64,000 bases of DNA, from positions 5,571,342-5,635,341 of the forward strand of contig CM029387.1 of the NCBI GenBank assembly GCA_017165825.1. The letters run 5' to 3'. The notes under the pieces were generated by a model. It had not been told where the DNA came from and did not search any database. It saw nothing but the letters and a program-made list of their open reading frames with translations. A program made the position numbers and the translations under genes. Below are positions 12,201-23,528 of this stretch, in pieces; within the stretch, counting starts at the first letter, position 1; every line of letters starts with the position of its first letter. This stretch comes from Hepsetus odoe (lineage: Eukaryota; Chordata; Actinopteri; Characiformes; Hepsetidae).

Positions 12201-14803
12201 GCAAATCTTGAGCCTTTGACTCAAACCTTTGTGCAACTTAAAGCGGTAAATAAAGCGGTATTCAGAATTTGGATAATACAGCTGAAAACCCAACCTTTCA
12301 TGTTCTTGTAATACTGTCTGCCATTTATAGTGTTGAACACCACTTATATAATACGGGTGCAAGTCATCTCTGGAGCTGGAAGAGACGTTGTACTGCAAGA
12401 CCTGCTGCAAGTAAGTTTTTAAGTTGATAGACCACCTTACAGCATTATGAAGCATTAAATACTGTTAGACCAGTTTGAAGGCATCGTTACCAGTCACAAT
12501 GTGAGTGGGCAATACTAAACATTACTGCTTTGAAATGCGGGTGTAGTCAAGGCGACATGTTCATGACTATAATTATTAAAAACCGAAATCAAAATGAAAT
12601 CGTCTTCAAGATCGAGCCTTTACTAGTCTTTAGATCCTTGCCGTCTGAATTTCAGATTCAAACTGGATCCTAACAAGATTCATGTGGGACAAATGAGGCT
12701 TCCAGTTTCACAGCTGCATTCATTTAGCTGCTTAAATTCTTAGTACTAGCAGTAGCAGTATACATCATTGTTTATTGTCATTTTAGATTTTTTTTATTGA
12801 TTTCAAAAGGGTTTTAATGGCAGGAGTTGATGCAAACCGTTTCTTGCATGTCTGTCAAACTGAATTACCAAATTATAATTGTTCACTAAATTCTAATCAT
12901 GGTAAAATATACATTCTTCTACTTACAAACAGAATTAGTATGTATTATATGTATTATAACATTATAGTGTGATCAGCTTCACGGACTTAAAGAAACATGA
13001 AACGTGTCATTTGCATGGGTGAACTGGGATTTTAGAGTTTTTTTTCTTCACTTGCTGGTTTTGTGTGCATGCTTGTTCAACCAAGACCCAGAAGGAGAAC
13101 CCATCCTCATTTGGTCGACACTGGAAACAAAAAAGGAAAGAAAGAGAAAGTACATTTCATAAATAATCAATTGGGAGATGACTTCCGGTTTACCGACTTT
13201 ATACCCCTGCAGTCGATTTTCATCTCGCATGTGATGTTTTCTAAAAGGTCCATCGGATCTGAGCCAAAAACAAGAACTGAGCACGTAAACAATGTAAACA
13301 AGACAGAACTGTAAAACCTTTTGAAAAGCTCAGTATGTGACCACAGAATTAACTCATCAACCATTATAAAATACGTTTTTAGGGAACCAAAACATCAATA
13401 TTAGTTTTTAAATTGGAGAAGATAATAATTTGAAACGAATTGGCAGAAAAAAAAAAAAAGACTAGATGTGACATGATCTACCACTAGTCTAAAAGTATTC
13501 AGACATCATTTCTAATTAGTGAATTCAGCAGTTGATCTGATCCTGACACAGCAGCTCAAATGTGTACACAGAACTTGTATAATCTCCAAAGAAAAGTATA
13601 GCTAACAGAAAAGTGTGCTCTGGAGCAGCCTCACACGAGCCTAATGTCAACATACCCAAAGCTGAAAACCGACTGCAGGGGTATGAAGTCGGTAAACCGG
13701 AAGTCATCTCCCAATTGATTATTTATGAAATGTACTTTCTCTTTCTTTCCTTTTTTGTTTCCGGTGTCGACCAAAGGAGGATGGGTTCCCCTTTTGGGTC
13801 TTGGTTCCGCCCAAGGTGTCTTCCTCCTGTTTTGGGGAGGTTTTCCTCTGTTGCCCTCGGCTTACCTGTAAAGCTGCTTTGTGACAACAGTTGTAAAAAA
13901 CGCTATATAAGTAAAGTTGACTTGACTATAAACCTCATTGGACTGTAGAACAATGAAACATTTATTTTTCCTGGAAGCGGCTAGGACAAATCGTTAAGGT
14001 GGTATGCTGATCAGATCTGAATTTTTTTTTTTTTTTTTTAAATATCAAATAGCTTAATCAGATAATATATTAAGTCAGATAATATATTAAAATAAGATCT
14101 AATCATTTACAATATAAACAAAAGAAATGAATTCTGAATACTCTTAGAATAATCTGGGAAAATTTTTTTTTTTTTTTACTTCTCTCTATTCACATCTTCC
14201 GCTGATGTGTTAAAGTAAGGCTTGTTTAATAAAATAAAAAGCTTGCTTAGTAAAGCTGAGAGAATAATCTGTCTTATCACACGGGTTTATCATTCAACTC
14301 AGTCTTTAGCTGGAACTTCAGAAACACTTTTGTTGGATTGCTGTCTAAAAAGTGGGTTTTTTTTTTACAAGCTGCACTCAGATTTTAAATTTAAAGTTCA
14401 CGGAAGCGCTGACGGTTTTCTTTAAGAGATCAGATCTTTTCCTTTTGTTAGTTTAATCATAAAATTTTCACCATAAATCTAAGATTCTAAGTTTCTCTGT
14501 TCTAAATAGTGCATTTCCAAAAATGTGAGACAGACTTACTGGGATTTCTTACGGTTTCTTTATTCTGAAAACATTCTAAATGCTTGTAATACATACAAAC
14601 CCTGGATATGAAGAAGTTAGAGATCTTCATAAGGCACTGGATTAAGGAAATGGGAAAAGTGGGTCGGGGATGGGAGGTGAAAAATGTAGTCAAAACTCCA
14701 GACCCTTTAATCATTGATTTTTTTCTGTCTTCAGTACGCTGCAATTCTGCAAGGATACAATTTTTGTAGTGGCTGCCAACTGAACGTGGTAAGCCTCCAG
14801 TGA
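5167..14803 (+). CDS. Gene 1A: secreted Thr-rich mucin-like protein with the cluster's C-terminal module
   Basis: Assembled exons: 5167-5224, 9149-9187, 9584-9706, 10114-10242, 11384-11833, 12331-12410 and 14735-14803. All splice borders are GT/AG, the total is 948 nt and the frame is open, giving about 315 residues. The first exon is a signal peptide (MKPSRFILLLLFRVGACQS). The middle is rich in Thr, Pro and Ser, peaking in a 150-residue exon at 11384-11833 with NKT sequons, as expected for O-glycosylated mucin. The last two exons form the shared module: TTYIIRVQVISGAGRDVVL, then a phase-0 intron, then YAAILQ, CSGC, QLNVVSLQ and stop. Introns other than the last are phase 1. No somatomedin-B exon is visible between the signal and mucin exons, unlike genes 2 and 3. 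An AATAAA follows at 15064-15069. Function is unknown; a secreted glycoprotein of mucus or matrix is inferred. Confidence 0.65.
5582..6740 (+). mobile_element. Degenerate Tc1/mariner-type DNA transposon
   Basis: Imperfect terminal inverted repeats: the left begins TACACTGCTTGTCC and the right ends GGATAGGCAGTTTA. The interior contains a broken Tc1 transposase. Near 6500-6700 one reads NWPPQSPDLNPIENLWDVLE and then a tail resembling ETVPQRMCAVIKAKRP, the typical C-terminal end of the DDE domain. Upstream parts are split among frames with stops, so it is inactive. It lies in the first intron of gene 1A and outside the duplicated unit. Confidence 0.85.
7751..7991 (-). mobile_element. SINE with LINE-like tail, private to unit A
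   Basis: In reverse orientation the tRNA-like head is at the right end (ACCACTAGGCCACCACTGCC) and the tail at the left (CATCCATTTTCTGCCGCTTG). ATTCAGT flanks both sides (7744-7750 and 7992-7998) as a short target duplication. The matching place in unit B, near 29207, is an empty site. Confidence 0.8.
8277..8820 (-). mobile_element. Relic of a Ty3/gypsy-type polyprotein (integrase C-terminal end)
   Basis: Read on the minus strand and allowing frame breaks, the region gives RRINTVSYQLLLPQTL and then NPTFHVSRLKPVL. This resembles the end of gypsy integrases, where a chromodomain-proximal strand set is followed by FHVSxLKP. It is interrupted by frameshifts. A second copy lies at 29482-30010, so the insertion predates the segmental duplication. 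Confidence 0.55.
10399..10595. mobile_element. SINE-like repeat (family 2)
   Basis: Starts TTTACATTTGCGGCATTTAG, continues with ATGCTCTTATCCAGAG and GGGTTAAGGGTCTTGCTC, and ends with GCACCCTACTGCTCTC. The same element is at 31935-32135, 23529-23727, 27806-27998, 36772-36968 and elsewhere. It lies in an intron of gene 1A and is shared with unit B. Confidence 0.8.
10654..10699 (+). other. Conserved exon-like segment of gene 1A, phase-incompatible
   Basis: Follows TTCATTAG and reads ALTTETPTTTIESLQ before an AG/GTGAGA donor. Its counterpart at 32195-32240 is nearly identical. The donor would be phase 2, and joining it to the Thr-rich exon creates an immediate TAA. Read through, it ends at TGA within the donor. 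It may therefore be an alternative terminal exon or a relic that is skipped. Confidence 0.35.
10772..11025 (+). mobile_element. tRNA-derived SINE (family 1), private to unit A
   Basis: Head GGGGCGGCGGTGGCCTAGCG, body CCCTGAGGTACCCTTGAGCA, tail GTTGTCACTTTCACTTTC. Unit B has the uninterrupted site (AATCTACATAGATTATATAA near 32303), so this copy arrived after the duplication. CATA on each side may be the target duplication. Confidence 0.85.
11384..11833 (+). CDS. Thr/Pro-rich mucin exon of gene 1A
   Basis: A single 450-bp phase-1 exon (150 residues), from acceptor TTTCAAG to donor GTAAGA. It is dominated by Thr with Pro, Val and Leu, begins VSKVSTAQPAPPPP, and contains an NKT sequon. It has one sequence (TPKTLLPTTTTPVT) equivalent to the unit that is tandemly amplified in gene 1B. 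The Val-rich open frames on the opposite strand are shadows of this composition. Confidence 0.75.
13079..13806. repeat. Inverted repeat of about 145 bp in the last intron of gene 1A
   Basis: 13079-13223 is closely the reverse complement of 13664-13806, with about 440 bp between. Shared pieces include GGAGATGACTTCCGGTTTAC on the left and its complement GTAAACCGGAAGTCATCTCC on the right. Unit B lacks the left arm. The right arm continues into an L2-like 3' tail, so both arms probably derive from that LINE. Confidence 0.8.
13810..13930 (+). mobile_element. L2-like LINE 3' end
   Basis: Contains TAAAGCTGCTTTGTGACAAC, then a CGCTATATAAGTAAAGTTGA-type tail with TTGACTTGAC repeats, typical of 3' ends of fish L2-type LINEs. 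The related copy at about 38640-38785 is in unit B. Confidence 0.6.
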
Positions 14804-15063
14804 AGTCTGCCAAGCCTCTGAGTACTTCATCATCGAGCCTCATCAATTACAAACTTTCTCAAGTCAGAGTTCACAGTGAAGTGTCACAACCAGGACAGCT
14901 CTTCCAGAAAAAAAGCACAAGGCAAAGGTTCAAGATGTGATCATCAGTGATGTTCATTAAGCCTAATGTTCCAAATGTTCTCTGGTTAATAAGCTCTAAA
15001 CTACAGAAGCCGAATGAAAATGTTAAAATACGTAGCTACATTGTCTAATACTCTTGTTTTATC

Positions 15064-15069
15064 AATAAA
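15064..15069 (+). promoter_or_regulatory. Polyadenylation signal of gene 1A
   Basis: AATAAA about 260 bp after the gene 1A stop. The equivalent AATAAA in gene 1B is at 39673-39678. Confidence 0.5.
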
Positions 15070-15776
15070 ATTTACTTTGCTGTTAATCACTTGAACTAAA
15101 AAATGGAAGGATTCTTTAAAGATTATTATTATTATTATTAATCCTATCAGTCTACAGAAGTGAATGTGTGTGGTTTTTTGGCTATTTTTATTTTAATATA
15201 CTGTAAAATACTTTAATCTTATTCCAGGAATAAGGCCTAAAGTTAACAGAAGGATCTTTATTAATGTTGCACTTTGATGCCATATTTTAGCTGCTGACTC
15301 TTACAGTGTAAAGTCAATAAAGCATACCTGTGCTCCACCAGTGTACTCCAAGCTCACTAATCTTTATCCTCCACAATAACAATGATTACCTTGTTAAGTT
15401 GTGACCGTCTATTTAATTCAGGACAGATGAAACCAGATCACGCTCAGAGGAGCCACAGAAAAGTTACTGGTTGCCTGAGTGAGAATGTTTTTCTTTGCGG
15501 CTGATTTGTGATCAGCTACTGCAGCTGGTTCTCACAATAAACAGGCACCTATTCAGTACCTGACATCAAACCAGCCTTTAAAACATGAATAATTCTGTCA
15601 TGTAAACTACTGTGGTTATGAAGTTTTTTGGGTTTTTTTTTTTAAGCCATTACAAATTAGATCATTAGTAACAGACTAGAACACAATGATGTTGTGATTT
15701 GGAGCAGATTTTACCAAGAACAAATGTATGTATTTTTTACTTTCCAGTGTTCTAGATAGGAAAAATCTGATCTGAC

Positions 15777-15807
<31 letters not shown>

Positions 15808-16438
15808 AGCGTACCTTGTTCTGGCTTTATTTTTTAAAGCCATCGTTCAAGCATGGCTTACTGTTTTGTTTAACATTCCAAGTCCGTTCTTCAAAATGGT
15901 CAAGCTTATGAGACTTGAGGATTTTGTAATTATATGAAAACAATGTGTATAAAGATAGTAGCCATATCCACGCTGTACACATTAAATTACTGAAAATTCC
16001 CAGCCAAGAGGCAAGTCAGACCCAACTGGACAAGCTTCCTTACCCAACAGCCAGCAGAGGGAGACACAGGGAATGTAATGAGTAAAGTGAAAGTGACTAT
16101 TAGTCAGCACAGCACAGTACACAGTGAACCCCAGTCTGCATTTCTGCACCTCTGGCTACATTATGATGAAAGCAATGTCAATAGCTCACTTCAACGTTTC
16201 CAGGAAATTTCATATTAAAACTGAAGTTTAGACCTTTAACAGCTGATGTCAATTTCCATGCTTGACTTACAACCCCTGAGTGCCTCCAGCATGCCCAGCC
16301 CAATCAAAACTTTTGGATTCAGAGATGGAATTTTCCATACTTGTAAGCTCGTGTAACACGTCTAGTTTTGTAGCAGACCAATGGGACACTGAAAAAGGAG
16401 AACTTGCTGTCTGTCTCAAAATTCAGACTGTCCACTAG

Positions 16439-16655
16439 GGGCTCCAGGGTATTTAGGACTGCAGCCCCTAAGCTGTGGAACTCTTCCACAGAACCTCTGA
16501 AATTACCACTCTACCCCCTTTCAAAGTCCAGTAAAACATATCTAATCTCTGTCTGCTACTCCTCCCCTTCTGGTACCTGAATTTCTCGCCCGCTCCAATT
16601 GTGAAGCGTCCTTGGGTTTGCGAAAGGCACTCTATAAATACAGCTTGTTGAATTG
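16439..16655 (+). mobile_element. LINE 3' UTR-type fragment
   Basis: Reads CCCCTAAGCTGTGGAACTCT, later TTGTGAAGCGTCCTTGGGTT and CACTCTATAAATACAGCTTG, the usual 3' end of fish CR1/Rex1/L2-type elements. A copy lies at 43616-43832, so it predates the duplication. Confidence 0.55.
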
Positions 16656-16857
16656 TTCCCCTTTCAACAGGTAGTGCATTGTCTACCTGAGTGGGTAGAG
16701 GAAGAGAACAGTTTTAACAAGGAACAAAGGACCTAAGTACTTATGAGCACAAAAAAAAAAAAAAAAAAAAGTTTGTTCAGACTAAAGAAGAGTGTTCAGT
16801 TCTGATTCGTTCATTTATTCTTTGCTATTCCTTCCACTGCACCTGCTTATTAATTGG

Positions 16858-17093
16858 CAGTGGTGGCCTAGTGGTTAGGGAGCTGCCCCTGCATTGGAAG
16901 ATTGTGGGTTCGATTTCCCACCAGTAGGTTACCCTGAGGTACCCTTGAGCAAGGTACCGTCCCCGTCACTGCTCCCCAGGCACTTTCAATAGCTGCACAG
17001 TGTTTGTGTGCATGGGTTAAATGCAGAGGTCCAATTCTGTTGTGGTTCACTGTGTGCTGTGACCTCGCAATGACATGGGTTGTCACTTTCACG
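16858..17093 (+). mobile_element. tRNA-derived SINE (family 1), private to unit A
   Basis: Starts GGCAGTGGTGGCCTAGTGG and ends TTGTCACTTTCACG. Unit B reads straight through the site (TATTAATTGGTATGATTTCT near 44032). Confidence 0.8.
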
Positions 17094-19171
17094 ATTTCTC
17101 ATTTAGTTAATTCTCCTATCAATGTTTACAGAAGTTGGTAAGTCCACAAGTATGTATTTTTTTGGAAGTGGAAAAGCTTTAATTTTTAAATAATGATAAA
17201 TGACCAATTGGACTCATTTTATGGGTTCAGCCATTTGTACAAGACTCCATACATAACAAAATGTACACGCTATCGAGTACATCATTTCATGACGGGAATT
17301 ATTTAAAAATTATGTTCATAACATTTCACTGTAAACAATAAAGCTGGAGGATGATCTCAATCAAAGAGGCTTTAGGGACACTAAACATTAATGCCTTTTT
17401 TTTTTTAACTCACTTACATGGGATCTACAAAAGGTAGCTGATAATTGGCATAATTTTAGTTTTTGGAAAATATCTTGCTAAACACACTTAGAACAAGAAT
17501 AAATAGGTACCGTTGGGTTATTAATCATTACTAAAGTAGAGACTTCAGGGAATTTCCATCTGCATTTTTCCACTGCTGGGGGTTAAGGTGTCGTCTCCAT
17601 ATCTTACGCACCTTACCGGCCACAACCACCCAGTGGCATATTTTAACCATGAGCCATGAGGAAATGCATGACAATAGATGTCGGCTTCCAACGTCTCAGC
17701 TTCATTTGAGACTCCCGTACAGAGCTGTCCGGCTGGGCTGCCGGCTGATCCAAAGGATGAGAGCATTACATTTTGGGATTCTTCTGCTGCTTCTATTCAA
17801 GGAAATCAGCCAGGCCTCAGGTAAAGGCAGACTGTCGTCCAGCCATAAACGTACAGACGTTTACTAAGGCAATGACAAAATAGAAAACAACTGGGGTAAT
17901 AACCGATCTCGTACACTGAATGTATAATTTTTGTATGTTCAGGTAGTTACTCAGTACGGCTGCAGTATCACAGCATTGTTGAATTTAAACATGGCTGCAG
18001 ATCTGTATTGTATAGTGTTTAACATTCTGAGAAGCACTAAAGAACTCTGGAGCAAAGCCATAGAAGAATGAAAAAAATAAATAAATAAAAATACATTAAA
18101 AAAAACATCGGACAGGAGTGCATTTTGGGGAGGATGAAACTTTTGTTAAAGTTAAAATAATTGAACAATAGACCATTACGTCACAGATGAAATTACAGAT
18201 TACGTTACAGATGAAATCAGCATAGTCTGTCATGCTGCTGGTAAGCCTGGAAGAACCCACCAAAACCTTGAAGGTTTCTCTTTGCCTGGACATTGGACTG
18301 TGGCTGATGGACCCACAGTCAGCTTCACTTCTGCCTGAGTTACTTCCAATGGCAGCAGGGCAGAATGAGCGCAAGAGCGGTATTGCTCAACAAGCCTGGG
18401 AAGAAAGGCCCACCAGTGGATAGTCGAAGGCAAAAAAGGCTTATCGGCAGGAAATTCTCTCTATGAAAAATAATGTTAAGAGGGTACAAAAGTAACTCAA
18501 GTGTAGGTTAACAGTTTGTGCCAGCTGTTATGGACTCTGTTTACTTTTGCTCAGATTTGATAAACACCTGCAACGATGCGTCACATTCTTTGGAGCCACA
18601 GCATGAACAACCAGAGGACGTTTGAAGCCCATCATTAAAATCTGTTGTGTAGCCTGTGTCATTGTCTGACCACAAAGAAACAAGAATGTCCCAGGAACTC
18701 GAGTAGTCTGAAGTGAGCACCTTTCAGTCAATGGCAGTCATTGTATCAGACATTAAGCCAAAGAAATACTAGTAAATGGCTAGGTTTCTGTAACCTGACA
18801 GGCCACTTTGTTAGACATCAAATGATGCAGGCAGCTGAATTTGAATCATTTAAATATTCTTTTTTGCATACAATTGTCCTCTGGATCCCTCAAGCTCTTT
18901 TAGGGGCATGTTCTCAAAAGGGCCCACAGCGAAGGTGAATTTGGCTCACAGCGATTACTGCAGCAAGTAAGTTATGCAAATTCCATCCTACAGCAAAGAT
19001 GAACAGGTTTGTGCTCAAACGACCCAAAGCTCAGTTCTTCCCACATCCTGGGTTGGATCAACGCCAGTTTGATCAGTTCCTCTTGCCTCAAAGCTAAAAA
19101 GTCTGAAAACACTTTTGTGCAAGTTACCCAACATCAGATTTTCAAACAAATTTCTAATAATTTTTTTTTTA

Positions 19172-19966
19172 AACTGTTCTCTACCCATCATTTTTGTATG
19201 AAGCTGAAGGTTCTCAGAAAGACTTGATGCTTCAGAGAGAAATAAGTTACAAAACAATCTCTAAGCAGTTCACCAATCCAGAGTAAAACAGATTGTGTGC
19301 AAAGGTTGGAATTCAGAAAGAATCCTTATGCTTCCAAGAAGTGAACTTACACACCTCGATCTTGTGTCATTGTTGGTCCATTTCATGAGATCACAAAGCC
19401 AACTCCAAAAGTAGTGAAGAATGTGGGGGGTAGGAGTATGTTTATGGAGAAGGACAATTTTATGAGAAGCATTTTCCTTGGAGAAATGATGAAGGGGCAA
19501 AAATTCCTCCAAGAACTTCTGCCACTCATGGATATGCAATACCAAATTATGTTTAACATGTGAAAACTTGCTGTTGCTCTTTGTCCTATTCCAGTCTGAA
19601 ACATGAGAACGTTCTAGAAATGTGTTCATGATTGTGTTGTAGCTGGATGTGCAGAACCCCCACAACTGTGCTGCCAGGGAAGCAATAATGCCTGCCAGCG
19701 AGGCTGCTACTGTGACCAGGGCTGCCGGATCTTTGGTGACTGTTGCTCAGACTACAGACAAACCTGCGAGGAACGTGAGAAACATTTCTTCATACAGCAA
19801 TTCAGTTGTGGGCCCAGCACAACACTACCACATTAATCCTCACTCACCAAGAAAGTAAACACATTTGGACTTTCTGAATACATTTTTGATCTTTAAGCCT
19901 CAACACCAGACAGCACCTGGATGGAATTTGAGCTGGCCAGAGCGCAGATATCAAATTAATAAATGA
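19172..19966. repeat. Tract identical to unit B around the somatomedin-B exon
   Basis: Aligns without a gap or mismatch that I can see with 46587-47381 (constant offset 27415). Flanking sequence differs at roughly 4-5 per cent. The minus-strand frame over 19270-19665 is identical in both copies only because of this and is not treated as a gene. Confidence 0.7.
19643..19774 (+). CDS. Somatomedin-B exon of gene 2A
   Basis: A 132-bp phase-1 exon. It has ten cysteines, against eight in the classical domain: a CC pair after PPQL, CYCDQGC, then GDCCSDYRQTC. The CYCDxxC...DCCxDY core is the somatomedin-B hallmark, and the extra cysteines recall the spondin-associated type. It is identical to the gene 2B exon. 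Confidence 0.85.
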
Positions 19967-21755
19967 GTATTGAATTGCATTTAAATCTTCAACTTTAGAC
20001 CCCAAAAATTACTCCATACATGAAACCTTGAGTTTCTAGAAAGAATGAACACAGACTTACCCAGTTTGTACAACTAATTTGTCATTCATGTATGCTTGCT
20101 ATCAATTCTTGTGAATTTCACTTGCCTATAGTTTTAAAAACAACAATTCTTCATTAGAAATTCAACCACTCACGACAGCGATGCCGCAGAGAGTCACAAG
20201 CATTCAACCAACAACAACAAATCCTACAGATAAATCTGAAACTGCAGCAAAAAACCCTGGTGAGTGGAAGTGAAAGGAAAACCACATTTACACTAGTTTA
20301 AGATCATCAAATTGGGAAAGGTTTTTACACCTTTCAAGACCTACCACCATAATGCCTCCCTGTTTCACATAGTCAGTACAACAGCAGCTAACCCAGAGAT
20401 CAGCTTCAGCACTCAAGGACCAACAGCATCAAGTTCATACAGATCCTCACCTTCGGCACTCACAACAAGCACCCTTGGTAAGTAACGAGCGACACAGGAA
20501 GACCTTTTAGTCAGTACACGCAACAGTCCCAAGAGCCAGGATAAGGCTTCATGTCAGGTAGGTGCATCGAACTTCTAGATTAGTAGAAAAAGTAAAGACA
20601 CAGTCGGTGGATCATTTTTCTTGAACTCCCCCTCCCCTTAGAATCTACACTGGTTACTTCACCAACCACCACTTCAGAGAGTATTACATCCCTGAGAACC
20701 ATCATTAACCAAACATCTGAAAAAACCATGGTCAGTACCCAAATCGCACTATGTGGCAACAAAAACAAGCCTCTGAAACTGGTGTAAAGAGCACCAAAAG
20801 TTATGCCTGGAGAACAAGTCCTCAATAATATATAAAGAAAGTCTGGTGCCATGAATGCAAAACAACTTTTACAAAGTGCTGTAATTGAAGACGTTATGAC
20901 CGCCAGTCTGTACCATTTATTACAACAGAAATCACCTCCATTTCAACCGAAACCTCAGACAACACCAGAACTGGATCAACCTCAGACAACACCAGAACTG
21001 GATCAACCTCAGACAACACCAGAACTGGTTCAACCTCAGACCAGTGTCCACCCCTAATCACTGACCACACATCCTCCTCCAGTTCAGGGCCCAATGATCA
21101 GACTTCACATCCCACATCAGCGCTCTAACCAATCAGTCAAAGAGGTAATGAAGACAAAGTAATGCTTCGTTTTTATTAATGTGGATCATAAATGCAGATG
21201 GATGATCTTAATGAAGAATTCTCTCTAGAAATTACAAATGCAGCAAGTTCATCTTCACCAGAAACCACCACATCCATGCGTATTACTGCATCAGCTTTGA
21301 CATCTACACTCACGAAAGGCTGTTGGTAAGTTAGTAAAGCAAACCTTGTTTTATTCCTTGGATACAATTCCACTTTTTTTTTTTAAATATATAAACACAC
21401 ACTAATGTGCTTACTTGTCAGGCACTGCATAAGCCAGTAAAACCGTGACCACACCAGAGATCACCTTCGGCACTCCAACTGCATCTGTAAATGTTACAGG
21501 AAGATCTTCAGCTTCTACTCTTAAGCTCATCATTGGTAAGCAGTAAACGATGTAGGGTTTCCTAAAAGCCTATTAGCCAAGACAAACCTAATCACAGGTA
21601 TCAGCCACTGACCATTTTTTCAGGTTTGCCAAATGTTCAGTATACATGTACAATCAAATTGTTACTACATTCCTTCCAGACTAATTACAGGCACTCATCC
21701 TGTAGCAGTATCAAAAAAAAAAAAAAAAAAAAAAAAAAAGGAACCATAAACACAA

Positions 21756-21850
21756 TGGGGCAGCAAGGCCTAGTGGTTAGGGAGCTCCAGGCCCCAGGAT
21801 TAGTAGGTCAGGGGTTCAAATCCCAGACCAGTAGGTCGCCCTGAGGTGTT
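21756..21850 (+). mobile_element. Truncated tRNA-derived SINE (family 1)
   Basis: Head GGGGCAGCAAGGCCTAGTGG with GGGGTTCAAATCCC and the start of the body, broken off after CGCCCTGAGGT. It is preceded by a poly-A run. It is shared with unit B near 49136-49220. Confidence 0.7.
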
Positions 21851-22277
21851 GCTAACGTCGAGAGGCCACAGTCATCACACCAGTGTACCAGAGACTAAAT
21901 TTCTTCAGCTGTCAACACATTGACCATCAGAAATAACTTCACTTATTCTAAAATCCTAGACCTGTTGGGTTGATATTCCACCTCATCTGCTTCACCCATC
22001 AGGTCATAACATTTTGGTTCAGAAGAGTGCATCAGGCTTCACTTCAGGCAGCCAGAACTGCTGTTCTAGTTTAGATAAATATTGGGTAAATAAATCTTTT
22101 ACACTAAAAGGGTTTCAGTCATTTACAAATGGCAAGTCATCCATTAGAGCAGTCAGTATCAATGGATGGGACTACGGAGATGTTCAGAATATTAATACTA
22201 TAGTTTAGTGCTCACTTGGCAGACAAGTAAGAACATTGTGCCTTTTCATCTCATTTGTCACGTCAGAAACCAGCTCC

Positions 22278-22537
22278 GGGGCAGCTGTGGCCTAGTGGTT
22301 TGGGAGTTGGCCCCGCAATCGGAAGATTGTGGGTTCGATTCCCTCAAAAGTAGGTTGCCCTGAGGTACCCCTGAGCAAGGTACCGTCCCTGTCACTGCTC
22401 CCCGGGTGCTTTCAATAGCTGCCCACTGCTGCACGGTGTTTGTGTGCATGGGTTAAAAGCAGAGGTCCAATTTCGTTGTGGTTCATGGTGTGCAGTGCTT
22501 TGACCTCGCAATGACAAGGGTTGTCACTTTCACTTTC
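22278..22537 (+). mobile_element. tRNA-derived SINE inserted inside an exon of gene 2A
   Basis: The exon begins after CACGTCAG with AAACCAGCTCC (22267-22277), then GGGGCAGCTGTGGCCTAGTG starts the SINE. After TTTCACTTTC the exon resumes with ACCTCTGAATCCCC. Gene 2B has the uninterrupted exon at 49619. Confidence 0.85.
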
Positions 22538-23149
22538 ACCTCTGAATCCCCAGAGATCAAACTCAGGTCTGCCAACAACCACACAGCAGCCAACTCTCAC
22601 TACAGCCTCCTTGAATCCAGGGCCCACACATCAGATTTCACACCAGACAGACCAAAAAAAAAAAAAAAAATTAAAAAAAAAAAAGCAGAAAAGCAACACC
22701 AGACTATACTTCATGTGATAGAATCAGATCACATACCCAAAGAGCTGAAAATTAACCATTAATCTGAATAGGCCAGCTAATCATTCTCAGCTTTCAGTTT
22801 GTTATCTAAAGATAGAAAATGGGACAGAATTTCTTTATATTCCAAGACAGAGCTGACTTCAATTCTGAAAGGTGTACTGGCCCAGGGTGAATTTCCTCCT
22901 TAACGTTACATTACCTGGGTAATGGGAGACTTTATTCCAGAGAACACATTTGATTTTAGTCTCCTCCAGAGGGCAGCATACACATGAACATCACTGTCAA
23001 TTCTCCAAACTTACACAGGCTCTGGTATTCGTACAGCTGACATACAAGGATGTAGTACAACCAGTCAGGATAGACAGTAGTAAAGCTACAGTGCACCTCT
23101 TGTGGAAAGCTAAGCTTTTTTCAGATGCCTGATAAATAGAAGGTGTTAA

Positions 23150-23333
23150 GGTGGTGGTCTAGTGGTAGGGTACTTGCCTACGGACCTCTGGATCAAGAGG
23201 TCCCCAGTTTGAATCCCACCTCTGGGACTACCACCACTGTGTCCCTAAGCAAGACCCTTAACCCTGAGTTGCTCCAGGGGGACTGTCCCTGTAATTAGGA
23301 CCTGTAAGTCGCTCTGGATAAATGCCGTAAATG
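23150..23333. mobile_element. SINE-like repeat (family 2), private to unit A
   Basis: Contains GTGGTGGTCTAGTGGTAGGG, GACCCTTAACCCTGAGTTGC and GTCGCTCTGGATAAATGCCG, so it runs opposite to the other copies. Unit B reads through the site near 50248. Confidence 0.75.
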
Positions 23334-23528
23334 TAATGCATCTTCTTGATGACTGTGTCCACCTGAGCACAATGAGAGTGACCCCTACAAATCTGTTAAC
23401 TAGGCGCACAGCATCTCCCCTGCTGTAAATGGACACAGTCAGCCTGTCTGTAGGGATAAATTATCAGCTCTCTGCTTCTGATGACATCGAGATCTTTTTC
23501 ATTAAAAGGGGTTTAAGACTTTCACCAT

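Noticed and set aside
18096..18433. Frames on both strands near 18.1-18.4 kb and 45.6-45.8 kb
   Set aside because: Both copies carry several incompatible frames with no domain. The sequence looks like an old repeat between the signal and somatomedin-B exons.
19270..19665. Minus-strand 131-residue frame, identical in both units (also 46685-47080)
   Set aside because: Identity is explained by the whole tract being identical. The frame has no recognised domain and covers the intron and acceptor of the somatomedin-B exon.
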